From Burkholderiales bacterium (lineage in GTDB: Bacteria; Pseudomonadota; Gammaproteobacteria; Burkholderiales; Chitinimonadaceae), in contig JAFAKZ010000126.1 of the NCBI GenBank assembly GCA_019234745.1, positions 1 through 16,613 on the forward strand: DNA of 16,613 nt. The letters are read 5' to 3'. This document shows, in pieces, positions 1-10,518 of this stretch (position 1 is the first letter of the stretch; each line of letters begins with the position of its first letter). Made by a program: the position numbers and the translations under genes. The notes beneath the pieces were generated by a model. That model saw only the letters and a program-made list of their open reading frames with translations. It did no database searches and was not told the origin of the DNA.

Positions 1-296
1 TCGATCGGTTTGGCCATTGGGAGCCGGGCATCGTCTGGCTGGGCGGCGACGCGCCGCCCGAGCTGGAAGCGCTGGCCCACGATGTACGCGAAGCGATCCG
101 TGCGTACGATTTCAGTTTCGACCGCAAGCGCTTCAAGCCCCATGTCACCTTGCTGCGCAACGCCAGACGTGCGGCCCAGAGTCAGACGGTCAAACCGTTG
201 GGGTGGCCGGTTGACCGTTTCTTGCTGGTCGAATCGGTGACGGAAAGCGCCGGTGCGCGCTACCACATCCTCGCGGAATTCCCTTGCCTGGCTTAG
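1..296 (+). CDS. thpR: RNA 2',3'-cyclic phosphodiesterase / 2'-5' RNA ligase family, C-terminal part
   Basis: This is a partial gene whose start lies left of the window. The open frame runs from base 3 to the TAG at 294-296, about 97 residues. It contains HVTLLR, which fits the second HxTx motif of the two-histidine phosphodiesterase (LigT/ThpR) family, preceded by FDRKRFKPH as is usual there. The ending (LLVESVTESAGARYHILAEF) matches the typical final strands, where ThpR proteins read roughly 'L.ES....G..Y..l..w.L'. The family hydrolyses 2',3'-cyclic phosphate ends of RNA and can ligate 2'-5' ends in vitro; it is cytoplasmic. The first HxTx motif would be off-window, so an intact active site cannot be confirmed. 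There is no clear terminator; a run of seven T at 343-349 lies downstream. Confidence 0.85.
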   Translation, partial: DRFGHWEPGIVWLGGDAPPELEALAHDVREAIRAYDFSFDRKRFKPHVTLLRNARRAAQSQTVKPLGWPVDRFLLVESVTESAGARYHILAEFPCLA

Positions 297-369
297 TCCC
301 GCCTAGCGGCAATTGCACACCGCCTGTCGTCCCACCCCAACTTTTTTTGATCTATCACAAGCAAGGGTA

Positions 370-398
370 TTGAAGTTTCTTCAGAAAATACCGATATT
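370..398 (+). promoter_or_regulatory. possible sigma70 promoter for the small ORF at 452
   Basis: TTGAAG (370-375) and GATATT (393-398) are separated by 17 bases, in an AT-richer patch of the 155-base gap between thpR and the small ORF. The match to consensus is moderate (4 of 6 at -10). The rest of the gap holds a T-run (343-349) and the palindrome listed separately. Confidence 0.3.
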
Positions 399-422
399 CC
401 AATCAAGGCCGATTGATCCAGT

Positions 423-438
423 TGTGCCAGATGGCACA
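423..438. promoter_or_regulatory. perfect 16-base inverted repeat just before the small ORF's RBS
   Basis: TGTGCCA (423-429) and TGGCACA (432-438) are exact reverse complements separated by GA. The gap is too short for a good RNA hairpin with all pairs formed, so a dimeric repressor operator is the more natural reading. It sits between the possible promoter and the GGAGGG ribosome-binding region at about 439-444, where a bound protein could block transcription. Confidence 0.4.
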
Positions 439-451
439 GGAGGGTAGTAGC

Positions 452-619
452 ATGATCACGTTCGATATGGCCTCGGGCGAGAAGGTTGTCGTCCTGTCGG
501 AGCCGACGGTGCAGTCCCGTTCGGTCGAGAAGCCGCAGGAAACCGTTGCACTGTATGCCCAGCCACGTCTGATGACGGTGGAAGAGGCGATTGAGCTGGA
601 ACGTCGTAGCCGTCGTTGA
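452..619 (+). CDS. small hypothetical protein, 55 residues
   Basis: I do not recognise this protein. The start is taken as ATG 452 because a GGAGGG motif lies 8 bases upstream; an upstream in-frame ATG at 413 lies before the palindrome and has no such site. The product begins MITFDMASGEKVVVLSEP and ends with a charged helix (TVEEAIELERRSRR). It has no signal peptide, membrane segment or cysteine. The mix of beta-prone N-terminus and basic helical tail could suit a small nucleic-acid-binding or regulatory protein, but that is a guess. The same frame stays open for 56 codons beyond the TGA (to 790), which coincides with the foldable region at 641-739. Confidence 0.55.
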   Translation: MITFDMASGEKVVVLSEPTVQSRSVEKPQETVALYAQPRLMTVEEAIELERRSRR

Positions 620-640
620 GACGGTTTGCAGGCATCAGAC

Positions 641-739
641 GGCGAACTCCGTAAGCCGGGTTCGCTGTACCCCGTAGCTACCTGCCCGAACACGGGTGTA
701 GGGCTGCATCATCTGGACGGTTGCCATACAAGGCGACCG
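641..739. other. structured intergenic element, possible non-coding RNA
   Basis: Three consecutive hairpins can be drawn within 100 bases. The first pairs GGCGAAC (641-647) with GTTCGCT (660-666), the outermost pair a G-U wobble. The second pairs CTAC (678-681) with GTAG (698-701), enclosing CCCG (685-688) with CGGG (693-696) around an AACA loop. The third pairs CGGTTGCC (718-725) with GGCGACCG (732-739) around ATACAA. The element lies between a small plus-strand ORF and the 3' end of the minus-strand HMG-CoA lyase gene, so either strand could be transcribed. Read on the minus strand, GAACCCGGCTTAC resembles the conserved 3'-terminal segment of RNase P RNA, but no room exists for a full rnpB. 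The family is unknown to me. Confidence 0.45.
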
Positions 740-772
740 CCGAGAGCTTCACACTTCCGACAATCCAAATCC

Positions 773-805
773 AGCCCTGCTGCCCACTGAGGAGCAGGCA
801 GGGCT
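773..805 (-). terminator. terminator-like hairpin after the HMG-CoA lyase gene
   Basis: AGCCCTGC (773-780) pairs perfectly with GCAGGGCT (798-805), and TGC/GCA can extend the stem inward. It starts 12 bases past the stop codon of the minus-strand gene. The minus-strand flank (GGATTTGGATT) is only weakly T-rich, so termination may be inefficient. Confidence 0.5.
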
Positions 806-816
806 AGTTACGCGTC

Positions 817-1725
817 CTAAGCAGCGTCGCGTGCAGCCAATGCGGCTGCAACCTTGGAAGCAGGCGCGCGGCCCAAGTGACTATTGATGTAGCGGCCAGC
901 AGCGGCCAGCTTGTCGAGGTCGATGCCCGTTTCGATACCCAGGCCCTGCAGCATATAGACGACGTCTTCCGTCGCCACATTGCCAGTCGCGCCGCGGGCG
1001 TAGGGGCAGCCGCCCAGGCCCGCGGCCGAGCTGTCGATCGTTGCCACGCCTAATTCCAGCACAGCGTAGAGGTTGGCCAATGCTTGGCCCCAGGTGTCAT
1101 GGAAGTGGGCGGCCAATTTCTCGACGGGAATCTTGGTGGCCACGGCTTCGATCATGCGCCGCGCCTTCTCCGGCGTACCCACGCCGATGGTGTCGCCCAG
1201 CGAGACTTCGTAGCAGCCCATCTCGAATAGCGCGTCGGACACGCGGGCCACGTCGCTCAGCGGCACCTCGCCCTGGTAGGGGCAGCCCAATACGCAAGAT
1301 ACGTAGCCGCGTACCGCTACGCCATCGGCGCGCGCCGCTTCCACCACAGGGGCGAAGCGGGCCAGGCTTTCCTCGATGCTGCAGTTGATGTTCTTCTGCG
1401 AGAAGGCTTCCGACGCGGCGGCGAATACGGCGATCTCGTCCACGCCCACGGCGCGGGCCGCCTCGTAGCCCTTCAAATTCGGCACCAGGGCAGGGTAGCG
1501 CACACCCGGGCGGCGCTTCAGGCCCCGCATGATCTCTGCATGGTCGGCCATCTGCGGCACCCACTTGGGCGAAACGAAGGCTGCCGCTTCGATCACCGAC
1601 AGGCCGGCTTCGCCGAGTAGGTCGATGAAGTGCAACTTGACGTCGGTGCTGACGGGTGTCTTTTCGTTTTGCAGGCCGTCTCTTGGGCCGACTTCGACAA
1701 TTTTGACGTGCTTGGGCAATGGCAT
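817..1725 (-). CDS. mvaB: hydroxymethylglutaryl-CoA lyase
   Basis: A 302-residue cytoplasmic enzyme that cleaves HMG-CoA to acetyl-CoA and acetoacetate, the last step of leucine degradation. It is a complete HMGL-like TIM barrel of normal length. GPRDGLQNE at 13-21 supplies the catalytic Arg15/Asp16. AHFHDTWGQ at 206-214 carries the metal-binding His207 and His209. GLGGCPYARGATGN near 236-249 contains the active-site Cys240. The start is ATG 1725, with TGGAG about 10 bases upstream. The gene lies 65 bases downstream of the ArsR-type gene on the same strand, with a terminator-like hairpin between them ending only about 20 bases before the start. It may therefore depend partly on read-through. 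No other leucine-degradation (liu) genes are in the window. Confidence 0.95.
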   Translation of the reverse strand: MPLPKHVKIVEVGPRDGLQNEKTPVSTDVKLHFIDLLGEAGLSVIEAAAFVSPKWVPQMADHAEIMRGLKRRPGVRYPALVPNLKGYEAARAVGVDEIAVFAAASEAFSQKNINCSIEESLARFAPVVEAARADGVAVRGYVSCVLGCPYQGEVPLSDVARVSDALFEMGCYEVSLGDTIGVGTPEKARRMIEAVATKIPVEKLAAHFHDTWGQALANLYAVLELGVATIDSSAAGLGGCPYARGATGNVATEDVVYMLQGLGIETGIDLDKLAAAGRYINSHLGRAPASKVAAALAARDAA

Positions 1726-1743
1726 TGCAGGCTCCAGAAATTC

Positions 1744-1765
1744 AAAAGGCCGCGAACGCGGCCTT
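1744..1765 (-). terminator. intrinsic terminator between the ArsR-type gene and the lyase gene
   Basis: AAGGCCGC (1746-1753) and GCGGCCTT (1758-1765) form an 8-bp perfect stem with a GAAC loop. Read on the minus strand it runs into TTTT then GAATTTC, a short U-tract. It lies 25 bases after the repressor's stop and about 20 bases before the lyase start, so it should terminate or attenuate transcription entering the lyase gene. Confidence 0.65.
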
Positions 1766-1790
1766 GGCTAGGCTTGTGCGAAGTATGCGC

Positions 1791-2099
1791 CTATTTGGCG
1801 AAACCGCAGAATACGTCGCGCATCATGCTCACGACTTCCAGTGTGCGCGGGTCGCCCACGCGGTAGAACACGCGGTTGGCGTCCTTGCGCGTACGCAGCA
1901 CGCCCTTTTCACGCATGATGGCCAGGTGCTGGGATATATTGCTCTGCGAGGTGCCGACGGCGTCGACGATGTCCTGTACGCTGACTTCGTGTTCGCCCAG
2001 TACGCAAAGAATCTTCAGTCGGAGAGGATGAGACATGGCCTTCATCGCCCGCGACGCTTGCTCGATTTGCTCGTCGTCCTGAATAAGATGGTAGGACAT
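1791..2099 (-). CDS. ArsR/SmtB-family repressor, SqrR/BigR-like cysteine arrangement
   Basis: A 102-residue winged-helix regulator. SHPLRLKILCVL (23-34) is the typical first core helix, and TSQSNISQHLAIMREKGVLRTRK (50-72) is the recognition helix and wing. It lacks the CxC metal motif of the classical arsenic sensor. Instead it has Cys32 and Cys98, 66 residues apart, in the same helices and with the same spacing I recall for the reactive pair of the persulfide sensors SqrR and BigR. Sulfide or persulfide sensing is therefore a reasonable inference, although no sulfide-oxidation gene lies beside it. It has no strong ribosome-binding site and only a short leader. The likely target is its own promoter and perhaps the downstream lyase or divergent gpmI. 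Confidence 0.85.
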   Translation of the reverse strand: MSYHLIQDDEQIEQASRAMKAMSHPLRLKILCVLGEHEVSVQDIVDAVGTSQSNISQHLAIMREKGVLRTRKDANRVFYRVGDPRTLEVVSMMRDVFCGFAK

Positions 2100-2123
2100 A
2101 GTCTATTGGTTGTTTTTAGCTGA

Positions 2124-2151
2124 GTTATATGTGTTGCTGCAAACGTCTCCA
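2124..2151 (-). promoter_or_regulatory. candidate promoter of the ArsR-type gene
   Basis: Read on the minus strand: TGGAGA (2151-2146), 16 bases, then TATAAC (2129-2124), in the most AT-rich part of the divergent gap. The -10 box lies 24 bases before the start codon, implying a very short leader. No clear operator dyad was found. Confidence 0.4.
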
Positions 2152-2218
2152 GGCGCGGCGCAGGAGGTCACAGCATGTTAATCGCCACACCACGCCCGCG
2201 CAACCGCGCGCAACGCGT

Positions 2219-2224
2219 TAGAAT
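2219..2224 (+). promoter_or_regulatory. candidate -10 box for gpmI
   Basis: TAGAAT occurs in the context CGCGTTAGAATG, 39 bases before the gpmI ATG. The expected -35 position is GC-rich with no clear match, so this is a weak call. The upstream part of the divergent gap (2152-2218) shows nothing else I can name. Confidence 0.35.
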
Positions 2225-2262
2225 GTGGCTTGTTTCTTCGACGCCAAAGCTGTTATTCGCCC

Positions 2263-3807
2263 ATGACCGCCGTTACGCCCGTTCTTCTGCTTATCCTGGA
2301 TGGATTCGGACATCGCCTCGAAGGTGATGACAACGCCATACTACATGCACGCAAGCCAAATTGGGACAGGCTTGTAGCGGAATATCCATTCACGACCATC
2401 AATGCTTCCGAGCATTTTGTCGGCTTGCCGGACGGGCAGTTCGGGAATTCCGAGGTGGGTCACCTGAATATTGGTGCCGGCCGAGTGTTGCAGCAAGACA
2501 TCAGTCGTGTCGATTGTGACGTTGCAGATGGCACACTGGGCCAGAACCCCGTACTGGCAAAGGCTATCCAGACAACCAAGGAGAGCGGCAAGACGCTGCA
2601 CGTATTTGGCCTTGTGTCGGACGGTGGCGTGCACAGTCACGAGAACCATATCCACGCGTTGATCCGCTCCGCCCACGCGGCAGGCGTGGCCAGCATCGCC
2701 GTGCATGCCTTCCTAGATGGCCGTGATACGCCGCCGCGCAGCGCCGAGCGTTATTTGGCCAAGCTGCAGGCGGTATGCGACGCCTGTCCTGGCGCACGCA
2801 TCGTATCGGTGGTGGGCCGCTACTACGTGATGGACCGCGACAAGCGCTGGGAGCGCGTCGAGCCTGCCTACCACCTGCTGGTCGACGGCCACGGCGATTT
2901 TGATGCACCGACAGCGCAGGCCGCGCTGGCTGCCGCATATGAGCGCGGCGAGAACGATGAATTCGTGCGCGCCACCGCCATCCGCAACAGTGGCAAGCGC
3001 GTGCGCCTCGAAGACGGCGACGTGGTCGTGTTCATGAACTTCCGTGCCGACCGTGCCCGCGAGATCAGCATGGCCATCAACGATGATGCCTTCGACGGTT
3101 TCGTGCGGCCGCGCAAGCCCAAGCTGGCCATGTACGCCACGCTGACGCGCTATGCCGACGCCTATCCCTATCCGGTGGCCTATGAAAAGGCCAAGGTCAG
3201 CAATAGCTTCGGCGAATACATCGCCGGGCTGGGCCTGAAGCAGCTGCGCATCGCTGAGACGGAAAAATACCCCCACGTGACCTACTTCTTCTCGGGCGGC
3301 GAGGAAAAGGAATTTGCCGGCGAGGAGCGCGTGCTGGTGCCGTCGCCCAAGGTGGCGACCTACGACCTGCAGCCGGAGATGAGCGCACGCGAAGTGACGG
3401 ATAAGGTTGTCGAAGCGATCCAATCCAAGCAATATGCAGCCATCATATGCAACCTGGCGAACGGGGACATGGTGGGGCATACGGGTAATTTCGATGCGGC
3501 CGTGAAGGCCGTCGAGGCGCTGGACGCCTGCGTGGGCCGTTGCGCCGAGGCGATTCGCGCCGCCGGTGGCGAGATGCTGGTGACGGCCGACCACGGCAAC
3601 TGCGAGATGATGTGGGACGGGCAATCCGCCCAGCCGCACACGCAGCACACGACTGACCTCGTGCCCTTCCTCTACGTGGGGCGCCCGGCCACGCTGGCGC
3701 CGCAGGCCGAAGGCGCACTCAAGGATATCGCTCCCTCGCTGCTGGCGATGATGGGCCTGCCACAGCCGGCGGAGATGACCGGCCACTCTCTGATCCGCTT
3801 TGCCTGA
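2263..3807 (+). CDS. gpmI: 2,3-bisphosphoglycerate-independent phosphoglycerate mutase
   Basis: A 514-residue cytoplasmic glycolytic enzyme that interconverts 3- and 2-phosphoglycerate using a phosphoserine intermediate and two metal ions (usually Mn). It is a full-length alkaline-phosphatase-fold protein. LLLILDGFGHR near the N-terminus supplies metal ligand Asp13. GNSEVGHLNIGAGR carries the phosphorylated Ser63. The large inserted transferase domain follows (HAFLDGRDTPP, GRYYVMDRDKRW). NLANGDMVGHTG and VTADHGNCEMM provide the remaining metal ligands. ATG 2263 is chosen because it gives the normal family N-terminus; a TTG at 2230 would add 11 unlikely residues. No good Shine-Dalgarno is seen. 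It heads the gpmI-envC-ctpA set. Confidence 0.96.
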   Translation: MTAVTPVLLLILDGFGHRLEGDDNAILHARKPNWDRLVAEYPFTTINASEHFVGLPDGQFGNSEVGHLNIGAGRVLQQDISRVDCDVADGTLGQNPVLAKAIQTTKESGKTLHVFGLVSDGGVHSHENHIHALIRSAHAAGVASIAVHAFLDGRDTPPRSAERYLAKLQAVCDACPGARIVSVVGRYYVMDRDKRWERVEPAYHLLVDGHGDFDAPTAQAALAAAYERGENDEFVRATAIRNSGKRVRLEDGDVVVFMNFRADRAREISMAINDDAFDGFVRPRKPKLAMYATLTRYADAYPYPVAYEKAKVSNSFGEYIAGLGLKQLRIAETEKYPHVTYFFSGGEEKEFAGEERVLVPSPKVATYDLQPEMSAREVTDKVVEAIQSKQYAAIICNLANGDMVGHTGNFDAAVKAVEALDACVGRCAEAIRAAGGEMLVTADHGNCEMMWDGQSAQPHTQHTTDLVPFLYVGRPATLAPQAEGALKDIAPSLLAMMGLPQPAEMTGHSLIRFA

Positions 3808-3808
3808 C

Positions 3809-5113
3809 GTGTTGCGCCGCCTCTTTTCCCTTGGCTTGATCGCGCTTGCGCTCGCCAGTGCCTGCTCGGCTGCCGAGCCCGGCACCGACTTGCAGGAGCT
3901 GCGCCAGAAGATCGATTCGCTCAAGCAGGAGCTGGAGGCGAACGAAGCCACGCGCACGGAAGCGGCGGACGCGCTGAAGGAGTCGGAGAAGGCGATCAGC
4001 GATGCCAACCGCGCCTTTGCCGACCTGAACAAGCAACAGATCGAGTCGCAGCTGGAAATCGACAAGGTCAATACCGATATTGCGCGCGTCAACGCCAATA
4101 TCGACGCCAACCGCATCCGCCTGACCAAACTTCTGCGCGCCCGCTACCGCAACGGCGAGCATGAGGCTCTGCGCCTGCTGCTCAATAAGCAGGACCCGAC
4201 CAAGCTGTCGCGCGAGTTGCAATATTACCGTTACATCGCGGAGGCCCAGCATAAGCTGGCCGTCGAGCTCGACGCCGAGCTGGGCAAGCTCAACGCGCTA
4301 TCGGACGAATTGCGCGCCAAACATGAAGAGCTGGTGCGGCTTGCCAACGAAAAGAAGCAGGTACGCGACAGCCTGCGCACGCAGCAGGCGGCCAAGCAGA
4401 AGGTGCTGAACAAGCTGTCCGACCAGATCGGCGAACAGCGCAAGGAAATCGGCAAGCTGCAGCGCGATGAACAAAGGCTGACGCAGCTGGTCGAACGGCT
4501 GGAGAAGCTGAGCCGTGAACGCGAGGCGAAGGAGGCACGCGAGCGGCAGAAACAGGAGCGCGCCCGCAAGCTGGCGGAGGCGCGCCAGGCCAAGTCGCCT
4601 ACGCCAAGCCCGACGCCAGGCAAGGACAAGGCCGCCGCGCATGCGGAGCAGTCGAGCGGCGAGAAGCCTGAGGTGCCGACGCGCCAGAACGAGGCGCTGC
4701 CAGACGATAGCGTGGACGGCCATCGCTTTGCCGATCTGAAGGGCGATCTGCACCTGCCCGCACGCGGCGATGTAATCGGCAAGTTCGGCGCCGCACGCAG
4801 CGAAGGCATGACCTGGAAGGGCATCTTCATCAAGGCCGGCAACGGCCAGCCTGTAAAGGCGGTGGCGAGCGGTCGGGTAGTATTTGCGGACTGGCTGCGC
4901 GGATTTGGGAATATGATCATCGTCGACCATGGCAGCGGCTATATGAGCCTGTACGGCACGGCGGAAACGCTGCTGCGCAAGGTCGGTGATCCGGTCAAGG
5001 CGGGCGAGGATATCGCCACCTGTGGGAATAGCGGTGGTAATGCCGAAACAGGCATATACTTCGAGTTGAGGCACCTTGGCAAACCAGTCGATCCACTCGC
5101 CTGGGCTAAGTAG
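3809..5113 (+). CDS. envC: EnvC-like murein hydrolase activator (coiled coil plus degenerate LytM domain)
   Basis: A 434-residue exported protein. A signal peptide (MLRRLFSLGLIALALASA) precedes a long coiled coil (about residues 26-260, rich in Glu, Lys, Gln, Arg). A Pro/Ser/Thr linker and a C-terminal M23/LytM domain (about 315-434) follow. The zinc residues of active M23 peptidases are missing: WKGIFIKAG replaces HxGxD, Y.G replaces Y.H, and GIYFELR replaces the HLHFE-type motif. This is the EnvC pattern, in which the domain activates periplasmic amidases at the division septum instead of cutting peptidoglycan. GTG 3809 lies just after the gpmI TGA (3805-3807), giving translational coupling. 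TTG 3800, overlapping gpmI by 8 bases, is the alternative. Confidence 0.9.
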   Translation: MLRRLFSLGLIALALASACSAAEPGTDLQELRQKIDSLKQELEANEATRTEAADALKESEKAISDANRAFADLNKQQIESQLEIDKVNTDIARVNANIDANRIRLTKLLRARYRNGEHEALRLLLNKQDPTKLSRELQYYRYIAEAQHKLAVELDAELGKLNALSDELRAKHEELVRLANEKKQVRDSLRTQQAAKQKVLNKLSDQIGEQRKEIGKLQRDEQRLTQLVERLEKLSREREAKEARERQKQERARKLAEARQAKSPTPSPTPGKDKAAAHAEQSSGEKPEVPTRQNEALPDDSVDGHRFADLKGDLHLPARGDVIGKFGAARSEGMTWKGIFIKAGNGQPVKAVASGRVVFADWLRGFGNMIIVDHGSGYMSLYGTAETLLRKVGDPVKAGEDIATCGNSGGNAETGIYFELRHLGKPVDPLAWAK

Positions 5114-5143
5114 GCAGTAACGATTTGCGGGAATGTAAGGAAC

Positions 5144-6607
5144 ATGATGCAAGCACGAATTCAAAAGGCGAGTCTATTGCTCGTGGGCGCAGGTCTGGGC
5201 GCGGTACTCACGGTCGGCGCCACTGCCCTGGCAGACAAGGAATCGCTTTCGCCGCTGCCTATCAATGAGCTGCGCACCTTCACGGAAGTGTATGCGCGCG
5301 TGAAGCAGGACTACGTCGAGCCGGTCGACGACAAGAAGCTGATCAACGAGGCGATCAACGGCATGTTGACGGGCCTCGATCCGCATTCCGCCTATCTGGA
5401 CGCGGACGCGTTCAAGGACCTCAAGGTCAGCACGACGGGTGAATTTGGTGGCCTGGGCCTGGAAGTGAACCAGGAAGACGGCCTTGTGCGCGTCATTTCG
5501 CCGATCGACGACACGCCTGCCTTCCGCGCCGGTGTGAAGGCGGGCGACTACATCATGAAGATCGACGACCAGCCGGTACGGGGCATTACGTTGACCGAAG
5601 CCGTGTCGAAGATGCGTGGCAAGCCCAATACCACGGTCACGCTGACCATCCTACGCAAGGGCGAACCCAAGCCGTTGGTCCTTCCGATGACGCGCGCCAT
5701 CATCAAGGTGGTGAGCGTGAAGTCCAAGCTGCTGGAACCGGGTTACGGCTACTTGCGCCTGACGCAGTTCCAGGAGCATTCCACGGATGAGATGGCCAAG
5801 GCAGCAACGGCGCTCTACAAGGAAAACAAGGGTAATCTGCGCGGCCTGATCCTCGACCTGCGCAACGACCCGGGTGGTGTGCTCAACTCCGCCGTGGGCG
5901 TGTCCTCGCTGTTCCTGGCCGATGGTGCGCTAGTGGTCTATACGGATGGTCGCGTGCCCGAGAACAAGCAGCGCTTTACCACCGACAGGTCGGTCGCCAC
6001 GCGCTACAAAGATCTACCTTCTGAGCTGAAGTCGGTACCCCTCGTGGTGCTGGTGAACGGCGGTTCGGCGTCTGCCTCGGAAATCGTCGCTGGTGCATTG
6101 CAAGACCAGAAGCGCGCAGTGCTGGTCGGTACGCAGACCTTCGGCAAGGGCTCCGTGCAGACTATTCTGCCGGTGAGCAAGGACACGGCCATCAAGCTGA
6201 CGACGGCGCGCTACTTTACGCCGAGCGGCCGTTCCATCCAGGCCAAGGGCGTGACGCCCGACATCGTGGCCGAGGAAACGGCAGTCAACGGCGTGAACAT
6301 CGACGCCTTCCGCATCCGCGAGTCGGATTTGGAACATCATTTGACCAACCCGCAGGGTGGTGAGGACGTGAAGCCGGGCGCCAGCGGCAAGACGGAGCAA
6401 CCGGAAGCCAAGCTCGACCCGGCACTGCCGAAGCACGACCCGAAGGCTGGCAACAAGGCCCCGGACGGTGTGGAAGAAGAGCCGTTGCGTCCGGGTGAAA
6501 TTTCGGTCGAGAAGGACTACCAGCTGCGCCAAGCGCTGAACGTGCTGAAGGTGCAGCAGGTGGTGAACCGTACGGCATCTGTCACGCCGGATCAGGTTAT
6601 CCGCTAA
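5144..6607 (+). CDS. ctpA: S41 family carboxy-terminal processing peptidase
   Basis: A 487-residue periplasmic, probably membrane-tethered serine protease that trims or degrades proteins from unstructured C-termini. An N-terminal signal or anchor segment (about 8-30) is followed by a short helical region, then a PDZ domain (about 97-180, starting FGGLGLEV). The S41 core follows: LILDLRNDPGGVLNSAV, VNGGSASASEIVAGAL with predicted nucleophile Ser310, and TFGKGSVQ with predicted general base Lys335. The 25-residue Ser-Lys spacing fits CtpA enzymes. A Gly/Pro/Lys-rich linker (about 402-445) leads to a conserved-looking tail. AAGGA at 5137-5141 favours ATG 5147 slightly over ATG 5144. It lies 30 bases after envC, and CtpA-type proteases often act in cell-wall hydrolase turnover. 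Confidence 0.95.
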   Translation: MMQARIQKASLLLVGAGLGAVLTVGATALADKESLSPLPINELRTFTEVYARVKQDYVEPVDDKKLINEAINGMLTGLDPHSAYLDADAFKDLKVSTTGEFGGLGLEVNQEDGLVRVISPIDDTPAFRAGVKAGDYIMKIDDQPVRGITLTEAVSKMRGKPNTTVTLTILRKGEPKPLVLPMTRAIIKVVSVKSKLLEPGYGYLRLTQFQEHSTDEMAKAATALYKENKGNLRGLILDLRNDPGGVLNSAVGVSSLFLADGALVVYTDGRVPENKQRFTTDRSVATRYKDLPSELKSVPLVVLVNGGSASASEIVAGALQDQKRAVLVGTQTFGKGSVQTILPVSKDTAIKLTTARYFTPSGRSIQAKGVTPDIVAEETAVNGVNIDAFRIRESDLEHHLTNPQGGEDVKPGASGKTEQPEAKLDPALPKHDPKAGNKAPDGVEEEPLRPGEISVEKDYQLRQALNVLKVQQVVNRTASVTPDQVIR

Positions 6608-6626
6608 GTTTCTTGCCCGGAACCAA

Positions 6627-6654
6627 AAAATACCCCGCCATGGCGGGGTATTTT
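6627..6654. terminator. bidirectional intrinsic terminator, perfect 28-base palindrome
   Basis: Arms 6627-6640 (AAAATACCCCGCCA) and 6641-6654 are exact reverse complements. The GC-rich stem is flanked by an A-tract and a T-tract, so it works in both directions. It sits 19 bases after ctpA and 12 bases before the convergent kinase stop, and so serves both genes. Confidence 0.93.
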
Positions 6655-6666
6655 CTTGCCTGTCGC

Positions 6667-10350
<3,684 letters not shown>

Positions 10351-10415
10351 TGTCCCATCATAGGACACCGTACGCCGAACCCTTACACATCAACCTGCGG
10401 CAATCCCGTGCGCCA

Positions 10416-10443
10416 TTGCATAGCCGTTGTGGCAGACTATAAC
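10416..10443 (+). promoter_or_regulatory. candidate sigma70 promoter of the GAF gene
   Basis: TTGCAT (10416-10421), a 16-base spacer and TATAAC (10438-10443) lie in the 168-base gap between the divergent kinase and GAF genes. The implied leader is about 65-70 bases. No convincing kinase promoter could be fixed on the opposite strand. Confidence 0.45.
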
Positions 10444-10518
10444 GTCAGTGTGGGTTCCGTCCGCACGGTTGCGGTCTGCTGCCTGTTGCCTTTGTCGCAC
10501 CCTATGGAGAGGTCTGTA

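Noticed and set aside
343..349. T-run after thpR as an intrinsic terminator
   Set aside because: Seven T follow no convincing stem; only weak 4-bp pairings can be drawn upstream.
432..447. TGGCAC as the -24 element of a sigma54 promoter
   Set aside because: The expected TTGC-type -12 element at the right spacing is missing, and the motif is better explained as one arm of the palindrome.
620..790. In-frame continuation of the small ORF past its TGA, considered as recoding
   Set aside because: The extra 56 open codons coincide with hairpins that explain the pattern better as RNA, and no recoding signal specific to TGA was identified. A second separate protein lacks a start and ribosome-binding site.
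641..816. A complete RNase P RNA gene
   Set aside because: Only a short 3'-like stretch is present. A full rnpB is about 350 bases or more and would have to run into the lyase gene, where its conserved 5' core was not seen.
2713..4128. A 471-codon minus-strand open frame antisense to gpmI and envC
   Set aside because: It lies wholly opposite two clearly recognised genes, crosses their junction, has low-complexity His/Arg/Leu-rich composition and no recognisable domain. Long antisense frames are common in GC-rich coding DNA.
4298..5164. A 288-codon minus-strand open frame opposite envC
   Set aside because: It mirrors the coiled-coil codons of envC (Leu/Arg/Gln-rich) and has no independent support.
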